Positions 40,594-49,370 of a stretch of 64,000 nt of DNA are shown here, in pieces. This stretch comes from Streptomyces sclerotialus. GTDB taxonomy: Bacteria > Actinomycetota > Actinomycetes > Streptomycetales > Streptomycetaceae. The notes below the pieces were generated by a model, which searched no databases, was not told the DNA's origin, and worked only from the letters and a program-made list of their open reading frames with translations. The stretch covers positions 62,001 through 126,000 of the forward strand of contig JODX01000003.1 of the NCBI GenBank assembly GCA_000719105.1. The letters run 5' to 3'. Positions within the stretch are counted from its first letter, which is position 1, and each line of letters begins with the position of its first letter. The translations under genes were made by a program, and so were the position numbers.

Positions 40594-43173
40594 CTACTCC
40601 GTGGCGATGGCGTTCAGCACATTCATCCGCCCCGCCCGGAACGCCGGCACCAGCGCCGCGAACAGCCCCACGAACGCCGACCCGATGAAGACACCCACGA
40701 TCGTCGGCCACGGGATCTCCAGGACGTTCAGCCCCTCCAGCGCGAGCAGCTGCTGCGCGGTCGCGCCCCAGCCCATGCCCAGCCCGAGCCCCAGCAGCGC
40801 ACCGAACAGGGCGATCACCACCGACTCCAGCCGGATCATCCGCCGCAGCTGCCGCCGCGACAGACCGATCGCCCGCATCAGACCGATCTCCCGCGTCCGC
40901 TCCACCACCGACAGGGCCAGCGTGTTCACCACACCCAGCACCGCCACGACGATCGCCAGCGCCAGCAGCCCGTAGATCATGTTCAGCAGCTGCCCGATCT
41001 GGTCCTGCAGGGCGTCCTTGTAGTCGGCCTGGTTGCGCACGGTGTACTGCGGATAGCCGTCCAGCGCCGACTTCAGCGCCGTGTACGCGGCCTCCTCCTG
41101 GCCGTCCCGCGCCGCGGCGAAGACCAGCATGTCCAGCGGCATCTTCTCCGCGGGCACGTACTTCGCGAGCGTGTCGATCGAGGTGTACATCGCGCCGGCG
41201 TCGATGACGACATCGCTGCTGGTGATCGCGCGGACCGTCAGCTCGGCCGTACGGCCGCCCTCGAAGGCCACCGAGATTTTCGAGCCGATACGGACGCCGT
41301 GGTCCTCGGCGAACTTCTCGTGGACGGACATCGAGTCCGGACGGTAGGCGTCCGCCAGCTTCCCGGCGACCGTCTCGGTGCGCATGTCCGTCGCGTACGT
41401 CGGGTCGGCCGCCGTGATCGCGGTCTTGTCGAGCGTCTTGCCGTCAGGGGTGGTGAAGTCGGCCTTCAGCCACTTGTACTCGGTGACCCGCTCCACCCCC
41501 TCCGCGGACCGTACCGCCTGCACCGCCTGCGGCGTGATGAGCTGCCCGCTGTCCGACTGCACGATGAAGTCCGTGCCGACCGACTTGTCGAGCTGCTCCG
41601 TCGCCGAGGCCACCATCGACGACCCGACCACCGACAGGCACGCCACCAGCGCGAGCCCGATCATCAGCGCGGCGCCCGTGGCACCGGTACGGCGCGGGTT
41701 GCGCAGCGCGTTGCGCTCGGCCATCCGCCCGACCGGCCCGAACACCCGCAGCAGCACGGCACCGAGCACCCGCACCACACCACCGGCGAGCACCGGCCCG
41801 ACCACGACGAACCCGATCAGCGACAGCACCACACCGAGGCCCAGCCACAGCGAGCCCTCGCTCGCCTTGTCCGCGCCGGCCGCGAGGAAGAGGGCACCCG
41901 CTCCGGCACCCGTCAGCACCAGGCCCAGCACGGCCCGTACGACACCGGCCCTGGCATCCGCCGGGGCACCGGCGTCGCGCAGCGCGGCCATCGGGGAGAC
42001 CTTGCCGGCCCGCCGGGCGGGCAGGTACGCGGCGAGCACGGTGACCACGACACCGAGGACCAGTCCGGCCACCGGGGTGGTCCAGGCGACGGTCAGGTCG
42101 TCGGTGGACAGCTTCATCCCCATGGAGCCCATCAGCTCCATCAGCCCGATCGCGAGGCCGATCCCCGCGCCCACGCCGAGCACCGAGCCGACGAGCCCGA
42201 GCAGCAGCGCCTCGACGAGCACGGAGCGGTTGACCTGCTTGCGCGAGGACCCGATGGCCCGCATCAGGCCGATCTCGCGGGTGCGCTGGGCGACCAGCAT
42301 CGAGAACGTGTTGATGATCAGGAACACGCCGACGAGGAACGCGATCCCGGCGAAGCCGAGCATGGCGTACTTGATGACGCCCATGAACTCCTCGACGTCG
42401 GCGGCGTTGGCGTCGGCGACCTCCTTGGCCGTCTGCACCTTGTACCCACCGTCGAGCCCGGCGGAGACGTTCTTCTTCAGCTCCGCGTCACTGACCCCGG
42501 CCGCCGCCGTGACGTTGATGTTCGTGTAGACGCCGCGCTCGCCGACCAGGGTCCGCTGGGCCGTCTCGGTGTCGAGGTAGAACATCGCGGCGCCCGGGTT
42601 GGTGACCGTGAACTCGACGATGCCGGAGACCTTCGCCCGGTGCGTGCCGACGACGCTGATGACACTGATGCCGTCGCCGAGCTTCAGACCGTGCTTGTCG
42701 GCGGTGTCCGCGTCGACCATGACCTGGTCCGGTCCGCGCGGCGCCTGCCCGGAGGTGAGCTTCATGGTGCGGGCGTCGTTGGCGTTCCAGTTGCCGACGA
42801 TGGTCGGGCCGCCGCTGGTGGGCGACAGGCTGTCCTTGTCGGCGTCGACGACGGTCACCGAGGTGGAGAAGACGGTGCCCTCGGCCGACTTCACCCCGTC
42901 CGCCGCCCGTACGTCCTCCAGCACGGAGGCGGGCAGGACCGGCGGCTTTCCGGTGTCGGAGGTGGTCTCACCGGTGTCCGAGGAGTCCTTCGTACTGACC
43001 GTGACATCGGACGCGGTCGCCGCGAACAGCTTGTCGAACGTCGTGCTCATCGTGTCCGTGAAGACGAGCGTCCCGCAGACGAACGCCACCGACAGCAGCA
43101 CCGCCACCGCAGACAGCGCCATCCGCCCCTTGTGCGCGACGAAGTTGCGCATCGAGGTCTTGAGGACGGTCAT
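40594..43173 (-). CDS. FtsX/MacB-type ABC transporter permease, second cassette
   Basis: An 859-residue permease with the same duplicated FtsX layout as the protein at 14649-17180. An N-terminal helix (SAVAVLLSVAFVCGTLVFTD) and a MacB-like periplasmic-type domain come first. They are followed by the coupling segment FSMLVAQRTREIGLMRAIGS and a second block, LALSVVERTREIGLMRAIGL. The ATG 43173 overlaps the ATPase stop by ATGA, so the two subunits are coupled. The transported substrate is unknown; MacB-like antibiotic or lipid export is possible. Confidence 0.9.
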   Translation of the reverse strand: MTVLKTSMRNFVAHKGRMALSAVAVLLSVAFVCGTLVFTDTMSTTFDKLFAATASDVTVSTKDSSDTGETTSDTGKPPVLPASVLEDVRAADGVKSAEGTVFSTSVTVVDADKDSLSPTSGGPTIVGNWNANDARTMKLTSGQAPRGPDQVMVDADTADKHGLKLGDGISVISVVGTHRAKVSGIVEFTVTNPGAAMFYLDTETAQRTLVGERGVYTNINVTAAAGVSDAELKKNVSAGLDGGYKVQTAKEVADANAADVEEFMGVIKYAMLGFAGIAFLVGVFLIINTFSMLVAQRTREIGLMRAIGSSRKQVNRSVLVEALLLGLVGSVLGVGAGIGLAIGLMELMGSMGMKLSTDDLTVAWTTPVAGLVLGVVVTVLAAYLPARRAGKVSPMAALRDAGAPADARAGVVRAVLGLVLTGAGAGALFLAAGADKASEGSLWLGLGVVLSLIGFVVVGPVLAGGVVRVLGAVLLRVFGPVGRMAERNALRNPRRTGATGAALMIGLALVACLSVVGSSMVASATEQLDKSVGTDFIVQSDSGQLITPQAVQAVRSAEGVERVTEYKWLKADFTTPDGKTLDKTAITAADPTYATDMRTETVAGKLADAYRPDSMSVHEKFAEDHGVRIGSKISVAFEGGRTAELTVRAITSSDVVIDAGAMYTSIDTLAKYVPAEKMPLDMLVFAAARDGQEEAAYTALKSALDGYPQYTVRNQADYKDALQDQIGQLLNMIYGLLALAIVVAVLGVVNTLALSVVERTREIGLMRAIGLSRRQLRRMIRLESVVIALFGALLGLGLGMGWGATAQQLLALEGLNVLEIPWPTIVGVFIGSAFVGLFAALVPAFRAGRMNVLNAIATE

Positions 43174-43958
43174 GACGTACGCCCCCGGGCGTCGAAGTCC
43201 TTCATGCGGTCGAGCACGCCCTCGGCGGTCGGCTGGAGCATCTCGTCGACGATCCGGCCGTCGGCGAGGTAGAGCACCCGGTCCGCGTACGAGGCGGCCA
43301 CCGGGTCGTGGGTGACCATGACGATGGTCTGGCCCAGCTCGTCGACCGACCTGCGCAGGAAGCCGAGCACCTCGGCGCCGGCCCGGGAGTCGAGGTTGCC
43401 GGTCGGCTCGTCCCCGAAGATGATCTCCGGCCGGGCGGCGAGGGCACGAGCCACCGCCACGCGCTGCTGCTGCCCTCCGGAGAGCTGGGTGGGCCGGTGC
43501 TTGAGCCGCCCGGCCAGCCCGACGGTCTCCACGACCCGGTCCAGCCACGCCTTGTCGGGCTTGCGGCCCGCGATGTCCATGGGCAGCGTGATGTTCTCCA
43601 GCGCGTTCAGCGTCGGCAGCAGGTTGAACGCCTGGAAGATGAACCCGATCCGGTCCCGCCGCAGCTGGGTGAGCTTCTTGTCCTTGAGCCTGGTTATCTC
43701 GGTCTCGTCCAGGTAGATCTCGCCGCTGGTGACGGTGTCGAGCCCGGCCAGGCAGTGCATCAGCGTCGACTTGCCGGACCCGGACGGGCCCATGATCGCG
43801 GTGAACCGCCCCCGGTCGATGTCCACGTCGACATGATCGAGGGCGACCACCCGGGTCTCCCCGGACCCGTACGCCTTCACGACCTGCCGCGCCCGAGCGG
43901 CGACGGCCGTAGGCCCTCCAGTGCCCCCGGTCCTGGGAATGCTTACAGCCGTTGTCAC
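43170..43958 (-). CDS. ABC transporter ATP-binding protein, second cassette
   Basis: A 262-residue ATPase with Walker A GPSGSGKST, Q loop FIFQAFNLLPTLNALENITLP, signature LSGGQQQR, Walker B IIFGDEPTGNLDSR and switch VTHDP. It is very similar throughout to the ATPase at 13804-14574, so the two cassettes are paralogues. AGGAG precedes GTG 43958. It is the first gene of the pair and faces a 448-bp divergent gap with the MFS gene. Confidence 0.93.
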   Translation of the reverse strand: MTTAVSIPRTGGTGGPTAVAARARQVVKAYGSGETRVVALDHVDVDIDRGRFTAIMGPSGSGKSTLMHCLAGLDTVTSGEIYLDETEITRLKDKKLTQLRRDRIGFIFQAFNLLPTLNALENITLPMDIAGRKPDKAWLDRVVETVGLAGRLKHRPTQLSGGQQQRVAVARALAARPEIIFGDEPTGNLDSRAGAEVLGFLRRSVDELGQTIVMVTHDPVAASYADRVLYLADGRIVDEMLQPTAEGVLDRMKDFDARGRTS

Positions 43959-44406
43959 GGTATGACTCCTATATCGGTCAGTGAAGAATGCGGAAGGTCG
44001 CCGCTGCGGTGCTGGATGCGGTTCGCGTTACGGAGTGCGCTGTGGTGCGGTACGTCGACGAGTCTGGCGCCCGGGGAGGGTCCGCCGCGCTGGTGCCGGA
44101 CCCCGTCTTCTGCTGGGGAAAACCCCACCCCCCGACGTGCGGTCCGTACGACCCCCGTACGCCCCGACCGCTCCCCTGCGACGTAAGAACAGGCTAAGGA
44201 CGGCGTCGCCACGGCTCGTCCTCCGGCGGGACGAACCCTCCCCGGTCCGTAGTACCGAGGAACCCCTAGGGGTCTCCACCGACAGGTGGAGCGGATCTCG
44301 GGGTTCCCTCCGCCCACCGGCCCACCCAGCGTCCACCCTCCCGCTGCGAGCGGCTCAAGTGGCAAGCTGTCGGCGGCCGATGGGTGCAGGGGGAAAGGAA
44401 AATCCG
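43959..44406. other. 448-bp divergent intergenic region
   Basis: It separates the ABC ATPase (minus) from the MFS pump (plus) and must hold both promoters. The only symmetric element I noticed is ACCCCTAGGGGT (44261-44272). Both strands have long open frames here, but their composition looks non-coding. No regulator gene is present. Confidence 0.4.
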
Positions 44407-45942
44407 GTGGGCGACACGAGACCCGCGACACGCGACACCGCGCGGCGCACCGGGACCGACAGACGCGGGGCCGTGGTCGCCGCGCTCATGCTCGCCATGG
44501 CCCTGGCCGCGCTGGACGGCACGATCGTCTCGACCGCCGTCCCGCAGATCGTCGCCGACCTCGGCGGCTTCTCGATCTTCTCGTGGCTGTTCTCCGGCTA
44601 TCTGCTGGCCGTGACGGTCACCCTGCCCGTCTACGGCAAGCTCTCCGACACCTTCGGCCGCAAGCCGGTACTGATCGCGGGCGCGGCCCTCTTCCTGCTC
44701 GGCTCCCTGCTCTGCGCGCTCGCCTGGAACATGTGGTCGCTCATCGCCTTCCGCATCGTCCAGGGCCTCGGCGGCGGCGCGCTGCAGGGCACGGTCCAGA
44801 CCCTGGCGGCCGACCTCTACCCGCTCGAGGAACGCCCGAAGATCCAGGCCAGGCTCTCCACGGTGTGGGCCACGTCGGCGATCGCCGGCCCCGCGGTGGG
44901 CGGACTGCTCGCGGCGTACGCCGACTGGCGCTGGATCTTCCTCATCAACCTCCCGGTGGGCGCGGTGGCCCTCTGGCTCCTCGCCCGCCATCTGCACGAA
45001 CCCCAGCGCCTGCCGACCGGCGGAGCCACCCGCCCCCGTATCGACTGGGCGGGCGCGCTCGCCGTCTTCCTCAGCGGCAGCGTGCTGCTGGCGGCGCTGG
45101 TGCAGGGCGGGGTGGCCTGGGACTGGCTGTCGGCCCCGTCGCTCACCCTGTTCGGCACGGGACTCGCGCTCGTCGCGGCCGTGGTCGTGATCGAACGCCG
45201 GGCCACCGAGCCGATCATCCCCGGCTGGGTGTGGCGCCGCCGTACGATCGCCGCGGTCAACCTCGCCCTGGGCGCCCTGGGCCTGCTGATGGTGGCCCCG
45301 ACGGTCTTCCTCCCCACGTACGCACAAGCAGTCCTGGACCTGGACCCGATCACCGCCGGTTTCGTCCTCTCCGTCTGGACGCTGAGCTGGCCGGTGTCGG
45401 CGGCGCTCAGCCAGCACGTGTACCGCCGCATCGGCTTCCGCGACACGGCGGTGCTGGGCATCGGCACGGCCGCCCTCCTCCTGCTGGCGTTCCCCTTCCT
45501 CCCCTACCCGGGCGAGGCCTGGCAGCCGGCCCTGCTGATGCTGCTGCTCGGCGCGGCCCTCGGCCTCTTCCAGCTCCCGCTGATCGTCGGCGTGCAGTCG
45601 ACGGTCGGCTGGGCGGAACGCGGCACCGCCACCGCCTCGATCCTCTTCTGCCGCCAGACCGGCCAGACGGTGGGCGCAGCGGTGTTCGGCGCCGTCGCCA
45701 ACGGTGTGCTGGCCGCACGGCTGGGCGGCGCGGGCGACCTGGACTCGGTGACGCACGGGCTGGACTCGGGAACGGCGGCGGAGCCCGTACGACGGGCGGT
45801 CGCGGACGCGGTCCACGCGGTGTACCTGGGCGCGGCGGGGGCGGCGGCGCTGGCCTTCCTGGTCCTGCTCACGCTGGCACCGCGCCGCTTCCCCGTCCTG
45901 AAGGACAAGGCGGACGAGGACGGGGAACACCCGCACGACTGA
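44407..45942 (+). CDS. EmrB/QacA-type MFS drug exporter
   Basis: A 511-residue proton-driven exporter of the DHA2 (14-helix) class. It has the early motif ALDGTIVSTAVPQIVADL, motif A GKLSDTFGRKPVL and motif C in VWATSAIAGPAVGGLLAAY. The length and the extra helix pair fit DHA2. It probably pumps out drugs or a secondary metabolite. GTG 44407 is preceded by AAAGGA; an earlier ATG (44380) lacks an RBS. No TetR/MarR repressor is adjacent. The last codons form the first unit of a 16-bp tandem repeat. Confidence 0.88.
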   Translation: MGDTRPATRDTARRTGTDRRGAVVAALMLAMALAALDGTIVSTAVPQIVADLGGFSIFSWLFSGYLLAVTVTLPVYGKLSDTFGRKPVLIAGAALFLLGSLLCALAWNMWSLIAFRIVQGLGGGALQGTVQTLAADLYPLEERPKIQARLSTVWATSAIAGPAVGGLLAAYADWRWIFLINLPVGAVALWLLARHLHEPQRLPTGGATRPRIDWAGALAVFLSGSVLLAALVQGGVAWDWLSAPSLTLFGTGLALVAAVVVIERRATEPIIPGWVWRRRTIAAVNLALGALGLLMVAPTVFLPTYAQAVLDLDPITAGFVLSVWTLSWPVSAALSQHVYRRIGFRDTAVLGIGTAALLLLAFPFLPYPGEAWQPALLMLLLGAALGLFQLPLIVGVQSTVGWAERGTATASILFCRQTGQTVGAAVFGAVANGVLAARLGGAGDLDSVTHGLDSGTAAEPVRRAVADAVHAVYLGAAGAAALAFLVLLTLAPRRFPVLKDKADEDGEHPHD

Positions 45943-46004
45943 GCACCCGCACGACCGAGTACCTCCGCGATCGAGCACCTACACGACCGAGCACCTCCCG
46001 CCCG
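45925..46004. repeat. 16-bp tandem repeat, five units, at the MFS gene end
   Basis: Five degenerate 16-bp units (consensus GAGCACCTACACGACC) run from inside the last codons of the MFS gene, across its stop, into the gap. The first unit is coding (EHPHD-stop); the rest look like copies of it. Confidence 0.8.
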
Positions 46005-46020
46005 CCCCGCCGCAGAACCG

Positions 46021-46905
46021 TCACTCCAACGGCGCGCTGCCCGTCAGAGCCGTCAGGCTGGCGCGGATGTGATCCATGTGAGCCCGTACGCTGTCCTCCT
46101 GCTCACCGTGCTCGCGCAGGATCCGGTCCGTCTCCCGGGAGACGCGGTCCTCCCGCATCCGGGCCTCGGCGACCAGCCCGGACGCCCGCTCCCCGGCCTC
46201 GGCCTGCAGCCGCGCCGCCGACTCCTCCGCCTCCGCGAAGGCACGCCGGGCCCCGGCGAAGGCGGCCTCCGCCCGCTCCATGAGCTGCGCGTGGCGGGCG
46301 TCCAGGGCGGCGACCCGTTCGGACTCCTCGCGCTCGGCCTCCGCCCACCGCACGGCGTGCTCCGCCTCCTGCTCGCCGAGCACCTCCTCCGTACGCTCCC
46401 GCACCTCCCGCAGCGCGGCCAGCGCCCCGCTCCGGCTCTCCTTCACCTCGCGCCGCGCCGTGATCCGTACGTCGTCCGCCTCGGTCCGCGCCGCGAGCAG
46501 CGCCTGCCGGGCCCGCTCGTCCGCCTCCTCACGCAGCTCCTCGGCGTACGCCCGCGCGGCCACCAGCGCCCGGTCGCCCTCCGCCCGCGCCTCGTCGGCG
46601 GCCCGCTCGGACTCCCGGCGGGCTTCCGCCCGGACCTCGTCGGCCTCCGCCGCACCCAGCTCGAAGAGCTGCCGCGCCCGCTCGCCGAGCGCCTCGTACG
46701 TCTGCGGGGCGAGCCGCGCCACGGTCTCCCGCAGCCGGACCGCGTCCTCCTCCATCTCCCTGGCCAGCACGGTCAGCCGGGCGGCCCGCTCCCACGCGGC
46801 ATCGCGCTGCGCGGAGAGAGCCGCCTCGTACCCGTCGACCTGCTCGGGTCGGTAACCCCGCCGTACGACCCCGAATCCGTACCGCGTCACCGGCTCGCTA
46901 CTCAT
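46021..46905 (-). CDS. Coiled-coil DivIVA-like protein
   Basis: A 294-residue, almost fully helical protein rich in Ala, Glu and Arg. The N-terminus has a DivIVA-like membrane-targeting motif, VVRRGYRPEQVDGYEAAL (about 12-29). A continuous heptad-like coil follows to ~residue 285 (ADEVRAEARRESERAADEA). Such proteins build cytoskeletal or polar scaffolds in Streptomyces (compare Scy, FilP and DivIVA, though this is shorter). GAGG precedes ATG 46905. It lies downstream of the toxin-immunity operon on the same strand but behind a strong terminator. Confidence 0.8.
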   Translation of the reverse strand: MSSEPVTRYGFGVVRRGYRPEQVDGYEAALSAQRDAAWERAARLTVLAREMEEDAVRLRETVARLAPQTYEALGERARQLFELGAAEADEVRAEARRESERAADEARAEGDRALVAARAYAEELREEADERARQALLAARTEADDVRITARREVKESRSGALAALREVRERTEEVLGEQEAEHAVRWAEAEREESERVAALDARHAQLMERAEAAFAGARRAFAEAEESAARLQAEAGERASGLVAEARMREDRVSRETDRILREHGEQEDSVRAHMDHIRASLTALTGSAPLE

Positions 46906-47070
46906 CCTCGAACCCCTCTCCGCCGCACCCACACCACATGACGACCGCGAAAAAACGAACAAGTCGCACACAGCTTGGCGGATAGGACCGAAATGTCCAC
47001 AACGCAACACTCAAGCCGGGAACAAGCGCCTCCCGGCACACACGAAAGGACTCCTCGGGCACACGCGAAA

Positions 47071-47102
47071 GGGCCGGGCCGGTCGTACGACCGGCCCGGC
47101 CC
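47071..47102 (-). terminator. Terminator of the toxin-immunity operon
   Basis: GGGCCGGGCCGGTCGT is followed directly by its perfect complement ACGACCGGCCCGGCCC (a 32-bp palindrome), 48 bp after the minus-strand stop at 47150 and before the coiled-coil gene. Confidence 0.85.
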
Positions 47103-47149
47103 CGACGGACGGGAGCAGCGTCAGCGCCGCGTCACAGCAAGCACGACCC

Positions 47150-49363
47150 TCACAACAACCCGTCCCACATCTGCTCCAGCAGCACCGACCACCAGCTGTC
47201 CGGCGAACCGAGCGCCGCCGGGTCCAGCGCGGCCAGCTGCGCCTGGAAGTCGACGGTCCAGCGGCCCGCCTGCTCCTGGTTCAGCCCGTACCGCAGCCGC
47301 CACATCCGCCCCAGCAGCGCCAGACACCTCTGGAACTCCGGCAGCCCCGTGTTCACGAACTGCGGCGGCACCGGAGCACCACCCGGCCCGGCCTCCACCG
47401 GCACCGCCACGATGTGCGCCGTCCCGTACTGCACACAGAGCGCCTTGCCGAAGTCACTGCCCACGACCAGGTACGAACCCGCGTCCGACGCCGGCTGGAC
47501 ACCGCGCTCCTGCGCCAGCTCCGCCAGCGTCGGCACCGGCCGCCCGGGCTGCGCCTGCGCCCAGAAGAACGGCCCCATGTCCACGGGCAGTCCGGCCACC
47601 ACCAGCGTGTGCGCCACGAGCGGCGGCACACCCTGCCGCGACACCGCCTGCTGGTCGAACCGGAAGATCCCCGGCCCGAACGCCGCCCCCAGCTCCTGCG
47701 CGACGCCCTCCGGCGGGACCGGCGGCGCGGGCTGCGCCGGCGGCAACGGCGCCCGCACCGGCGCCGGCCGTGCCGGACCGTCCGCCACCTGGTGCAGCTC
47801 GCCCTGGTGCGCCAGCAGTTGGGCCATGCCCTGCTGCCGCGAGGCGTGATCGGTGCCGTACGGCGCGATGGACGTGATCCGCGCGTTCGGCCACTGCTCA
47901 CGGATCATCCGCGCACAGTACGCACCCGGCAGCTCGCACGACTCCAGCTCCGTGTGCAGCTCCAGCACCGCCTCCGGCGGGACGTTCATCCCCCGCAGCT
48001 CGTGGAAGATCTGCCACTCCGGGTGGGGCATGCCCGGCGCGGACCGCCGGATCACCTTCTGCTCGGAACCGTCCGGCGCACGGAACCGCAGCACGGCCTG
48101 ATACCCGGGACCTACGGTCGGCGGCCCGGCAGGGGCCGCCTGCGGCGGATAGCCGTACGCCGGAGGCTGCCCCGGCATCGGCTGGGACTGCGGAGCACCC
48201 GGGGGCACACCGGGCGGACCAGGAGGCGCGGGAGGCACACCCGGACCCGCGACCGGGGGACCGGCCAGCATCGTGGGTGCGTGATGGACACCCTCCGCCG
48301 GGGTGCCGCCCGGCGGACCCGGCACACCCGCAGGCCGGGACTGCGGAGCCCCCGGAGGACCGGGCGGCTGGGGCACGCCCGGGCCACCGACCGGGGGTCC
48401 GGCGAGCATCGTGGGTGCGTGGTGGACGCCCTCCGGGGGTGTACCGCCCGGCGCAGCACCCGCAGCACCCGCAGCACCCGCAGCACCCGGAGCACCCGGA
48501 GCACCCGGACCGAACGGCGAAGGCGTGCTGTCCGGCGGCGTGGCCTGCGGTGCAGGTGGAACGGGCGCACCCGGCGGAGGCGTGTCCGCGTCACTCAGCG
48601 GCGGCGCGAACACGGTGTCCGGCAACGGCACCGAACGGTCCTCCTCGGCCCCGGCGTTCGTGTCCGTCCCCGCCCACGGAGTCGCCCCGGCCGGCACACC
48701 CGGCACACGGTCCTGCGGCGACACCACCGGAACATCCGGCACGCCCGGCACATCCGGCGCGTCCTGGCCCCCACCCGCGGCGGGCCACGGCGTGGCGTCC
48801 GCCGGAGCCGACGGCGCCGGAAGGGCCCCCGGCAGCGAACCGCCGCCCGCGGGAACCGCGTCCGCCACCGCATCCCCGCCGGCCGAACCACCGGCAGCGG
48901 CAGGCCGCACCCCGCCACCCTCCGCCCCGGCGGCAGCAGCAACCCCGGCCCCGTCCGACGTCCCCGGCCTCCGGTCCGCGATGCCCAGCTTGTCGGCCGC
49001 CTCCTGCAGCCACTCCGGCGGAGTCAGCAGGAACGACGTCTGGTTCAGATCCACCCGGGCCGGAGCCGGCGCCGGCGTCCGCCCGGCATCGGTGCCGGCA
49101 TCCGGACGGCCGTACTCCTCCTCGTACCGCCGGATCACCTCACCCACCGGCAGCCCCGGCCACAGCGTCGCCTCACCACTGTCCCGGGCGATCACCAGCC
49201 GCTGCGCACCGCCGTCCGACCGCGGACCGTCCGGCCGGTCCTCCGCCCAGACCACGAAACCCAGCTCGAACTCCCGTACCCGCACCTCACGGTGCTGGTA
49301 TCCGGGCACGTCACCGTTGATCCACTCTTCCGCGCGCTCCTGCGCCTGCGCGAAGGTCACCAC
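47150..49363 (-). CDS. Toxin-immunity fusion: N-terminal immunity-like domain, PG-type deaminase, SUKH-4
   Basis: A 737-residue protein. Residues ~1-85 (TFAQAQERAEEWINGDVPGY) resemble the YrhB/Imm35-type immunity fold. Residues ~95-415 are a Pro/Gly/Ala linker holding two copies of EGVHHAPTMLAGPPV. Residues ~420-505 look like a nucleic-acid/nucleotide deaminase of the polymorphic-toxin class (XOO_2897-like): H447/E449 in MPHPEWQ, and CELPGAYC with Cys476 and Cys483 as metal ligands. Residues ~562-737 match SUKH-4 immunity (PGIFRFDQQAV, then SYLVVGSDFG). GTG 49363 follows GGGGGAG and lies 7 bp after the previous stop. Confidence 0.8.
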   Translation of the reverse strand: MVTFAQAQERAEEWINGDVPGYQHREVRVREFELGFVVWAEDRPDGPRSDGGAQRLVIARDSGEATLWPGLPVGEVIRRYEEEYGRPDAGTDAGRTPAPAPARVDLNQTSFLLTPPEWLQEAADKLGIADRRPGTSDGAGVAAAAGAEGGGVRPAAAGGSAGGDAVADAVPAGGGSLPGALPAPSAPADATPWPAAGGGQDAPDVPGVPDVPVVSPQDRVPGVPAGATPWAGTDTNAGAEEDRSVPLPDTVFAPPLSDADTPPPGAPVPPAPQATPPDSTPSPFGPGAPGAPGAAGAAGAAGAAPGGTPPEGVHHAPTMLAGPPVGGPGVPQPPGPPGAPQSRPAGVPGPPGGTPAEGVHHAPTMLAGPPVAGPGVPPAPPGPPGVPPGAPQSQPMPGQPPAYGYPPQAAPAGPPTVGPGYQAVLRFRAPDGSEQKVIRRSAPGMPHPEWQIFHELRGMNVPPEAVLELHTELESCELPGAYCARMIREQWPNARITSIAPYGTDHASRQQGMAQLLAHQGELHQVADGPARPAPVRAPLPPAQPAPPVPPEGVAQELGAAFGPGIFRFDQQAVSRQGVPPLVAHTLVVAGLPVDMGPFFWAQAQPGRPVPTLAELAQERGVQPASDAGSYLVVGSDFGKALCVQYGTAHIVAVPVEAGPGGAPVPPQFVNTGLPEFQRCLALLGRMWRLRYGLNQEQAGRWTVDFQAQLAALDPAALGSPDSWWSVLLEQMWDGLL

Positions 49364-49370
49364 CGCGAGC

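Noticed and set aside
40450..40620. Pro-rich plus-strand frame next to copy A of the repeat as a small gene
   Set aside because: It is antisense to the ABC permease end and the repeat and has the composition of a shadow frame.
43955..44431. Open frames on both strands between the ABC ATPase and MFS genes
   Set aside because: Composition is Pro/Arg/Gly-rich without codon bias, starts lack RBS, and the region must hold two divergent promoters.
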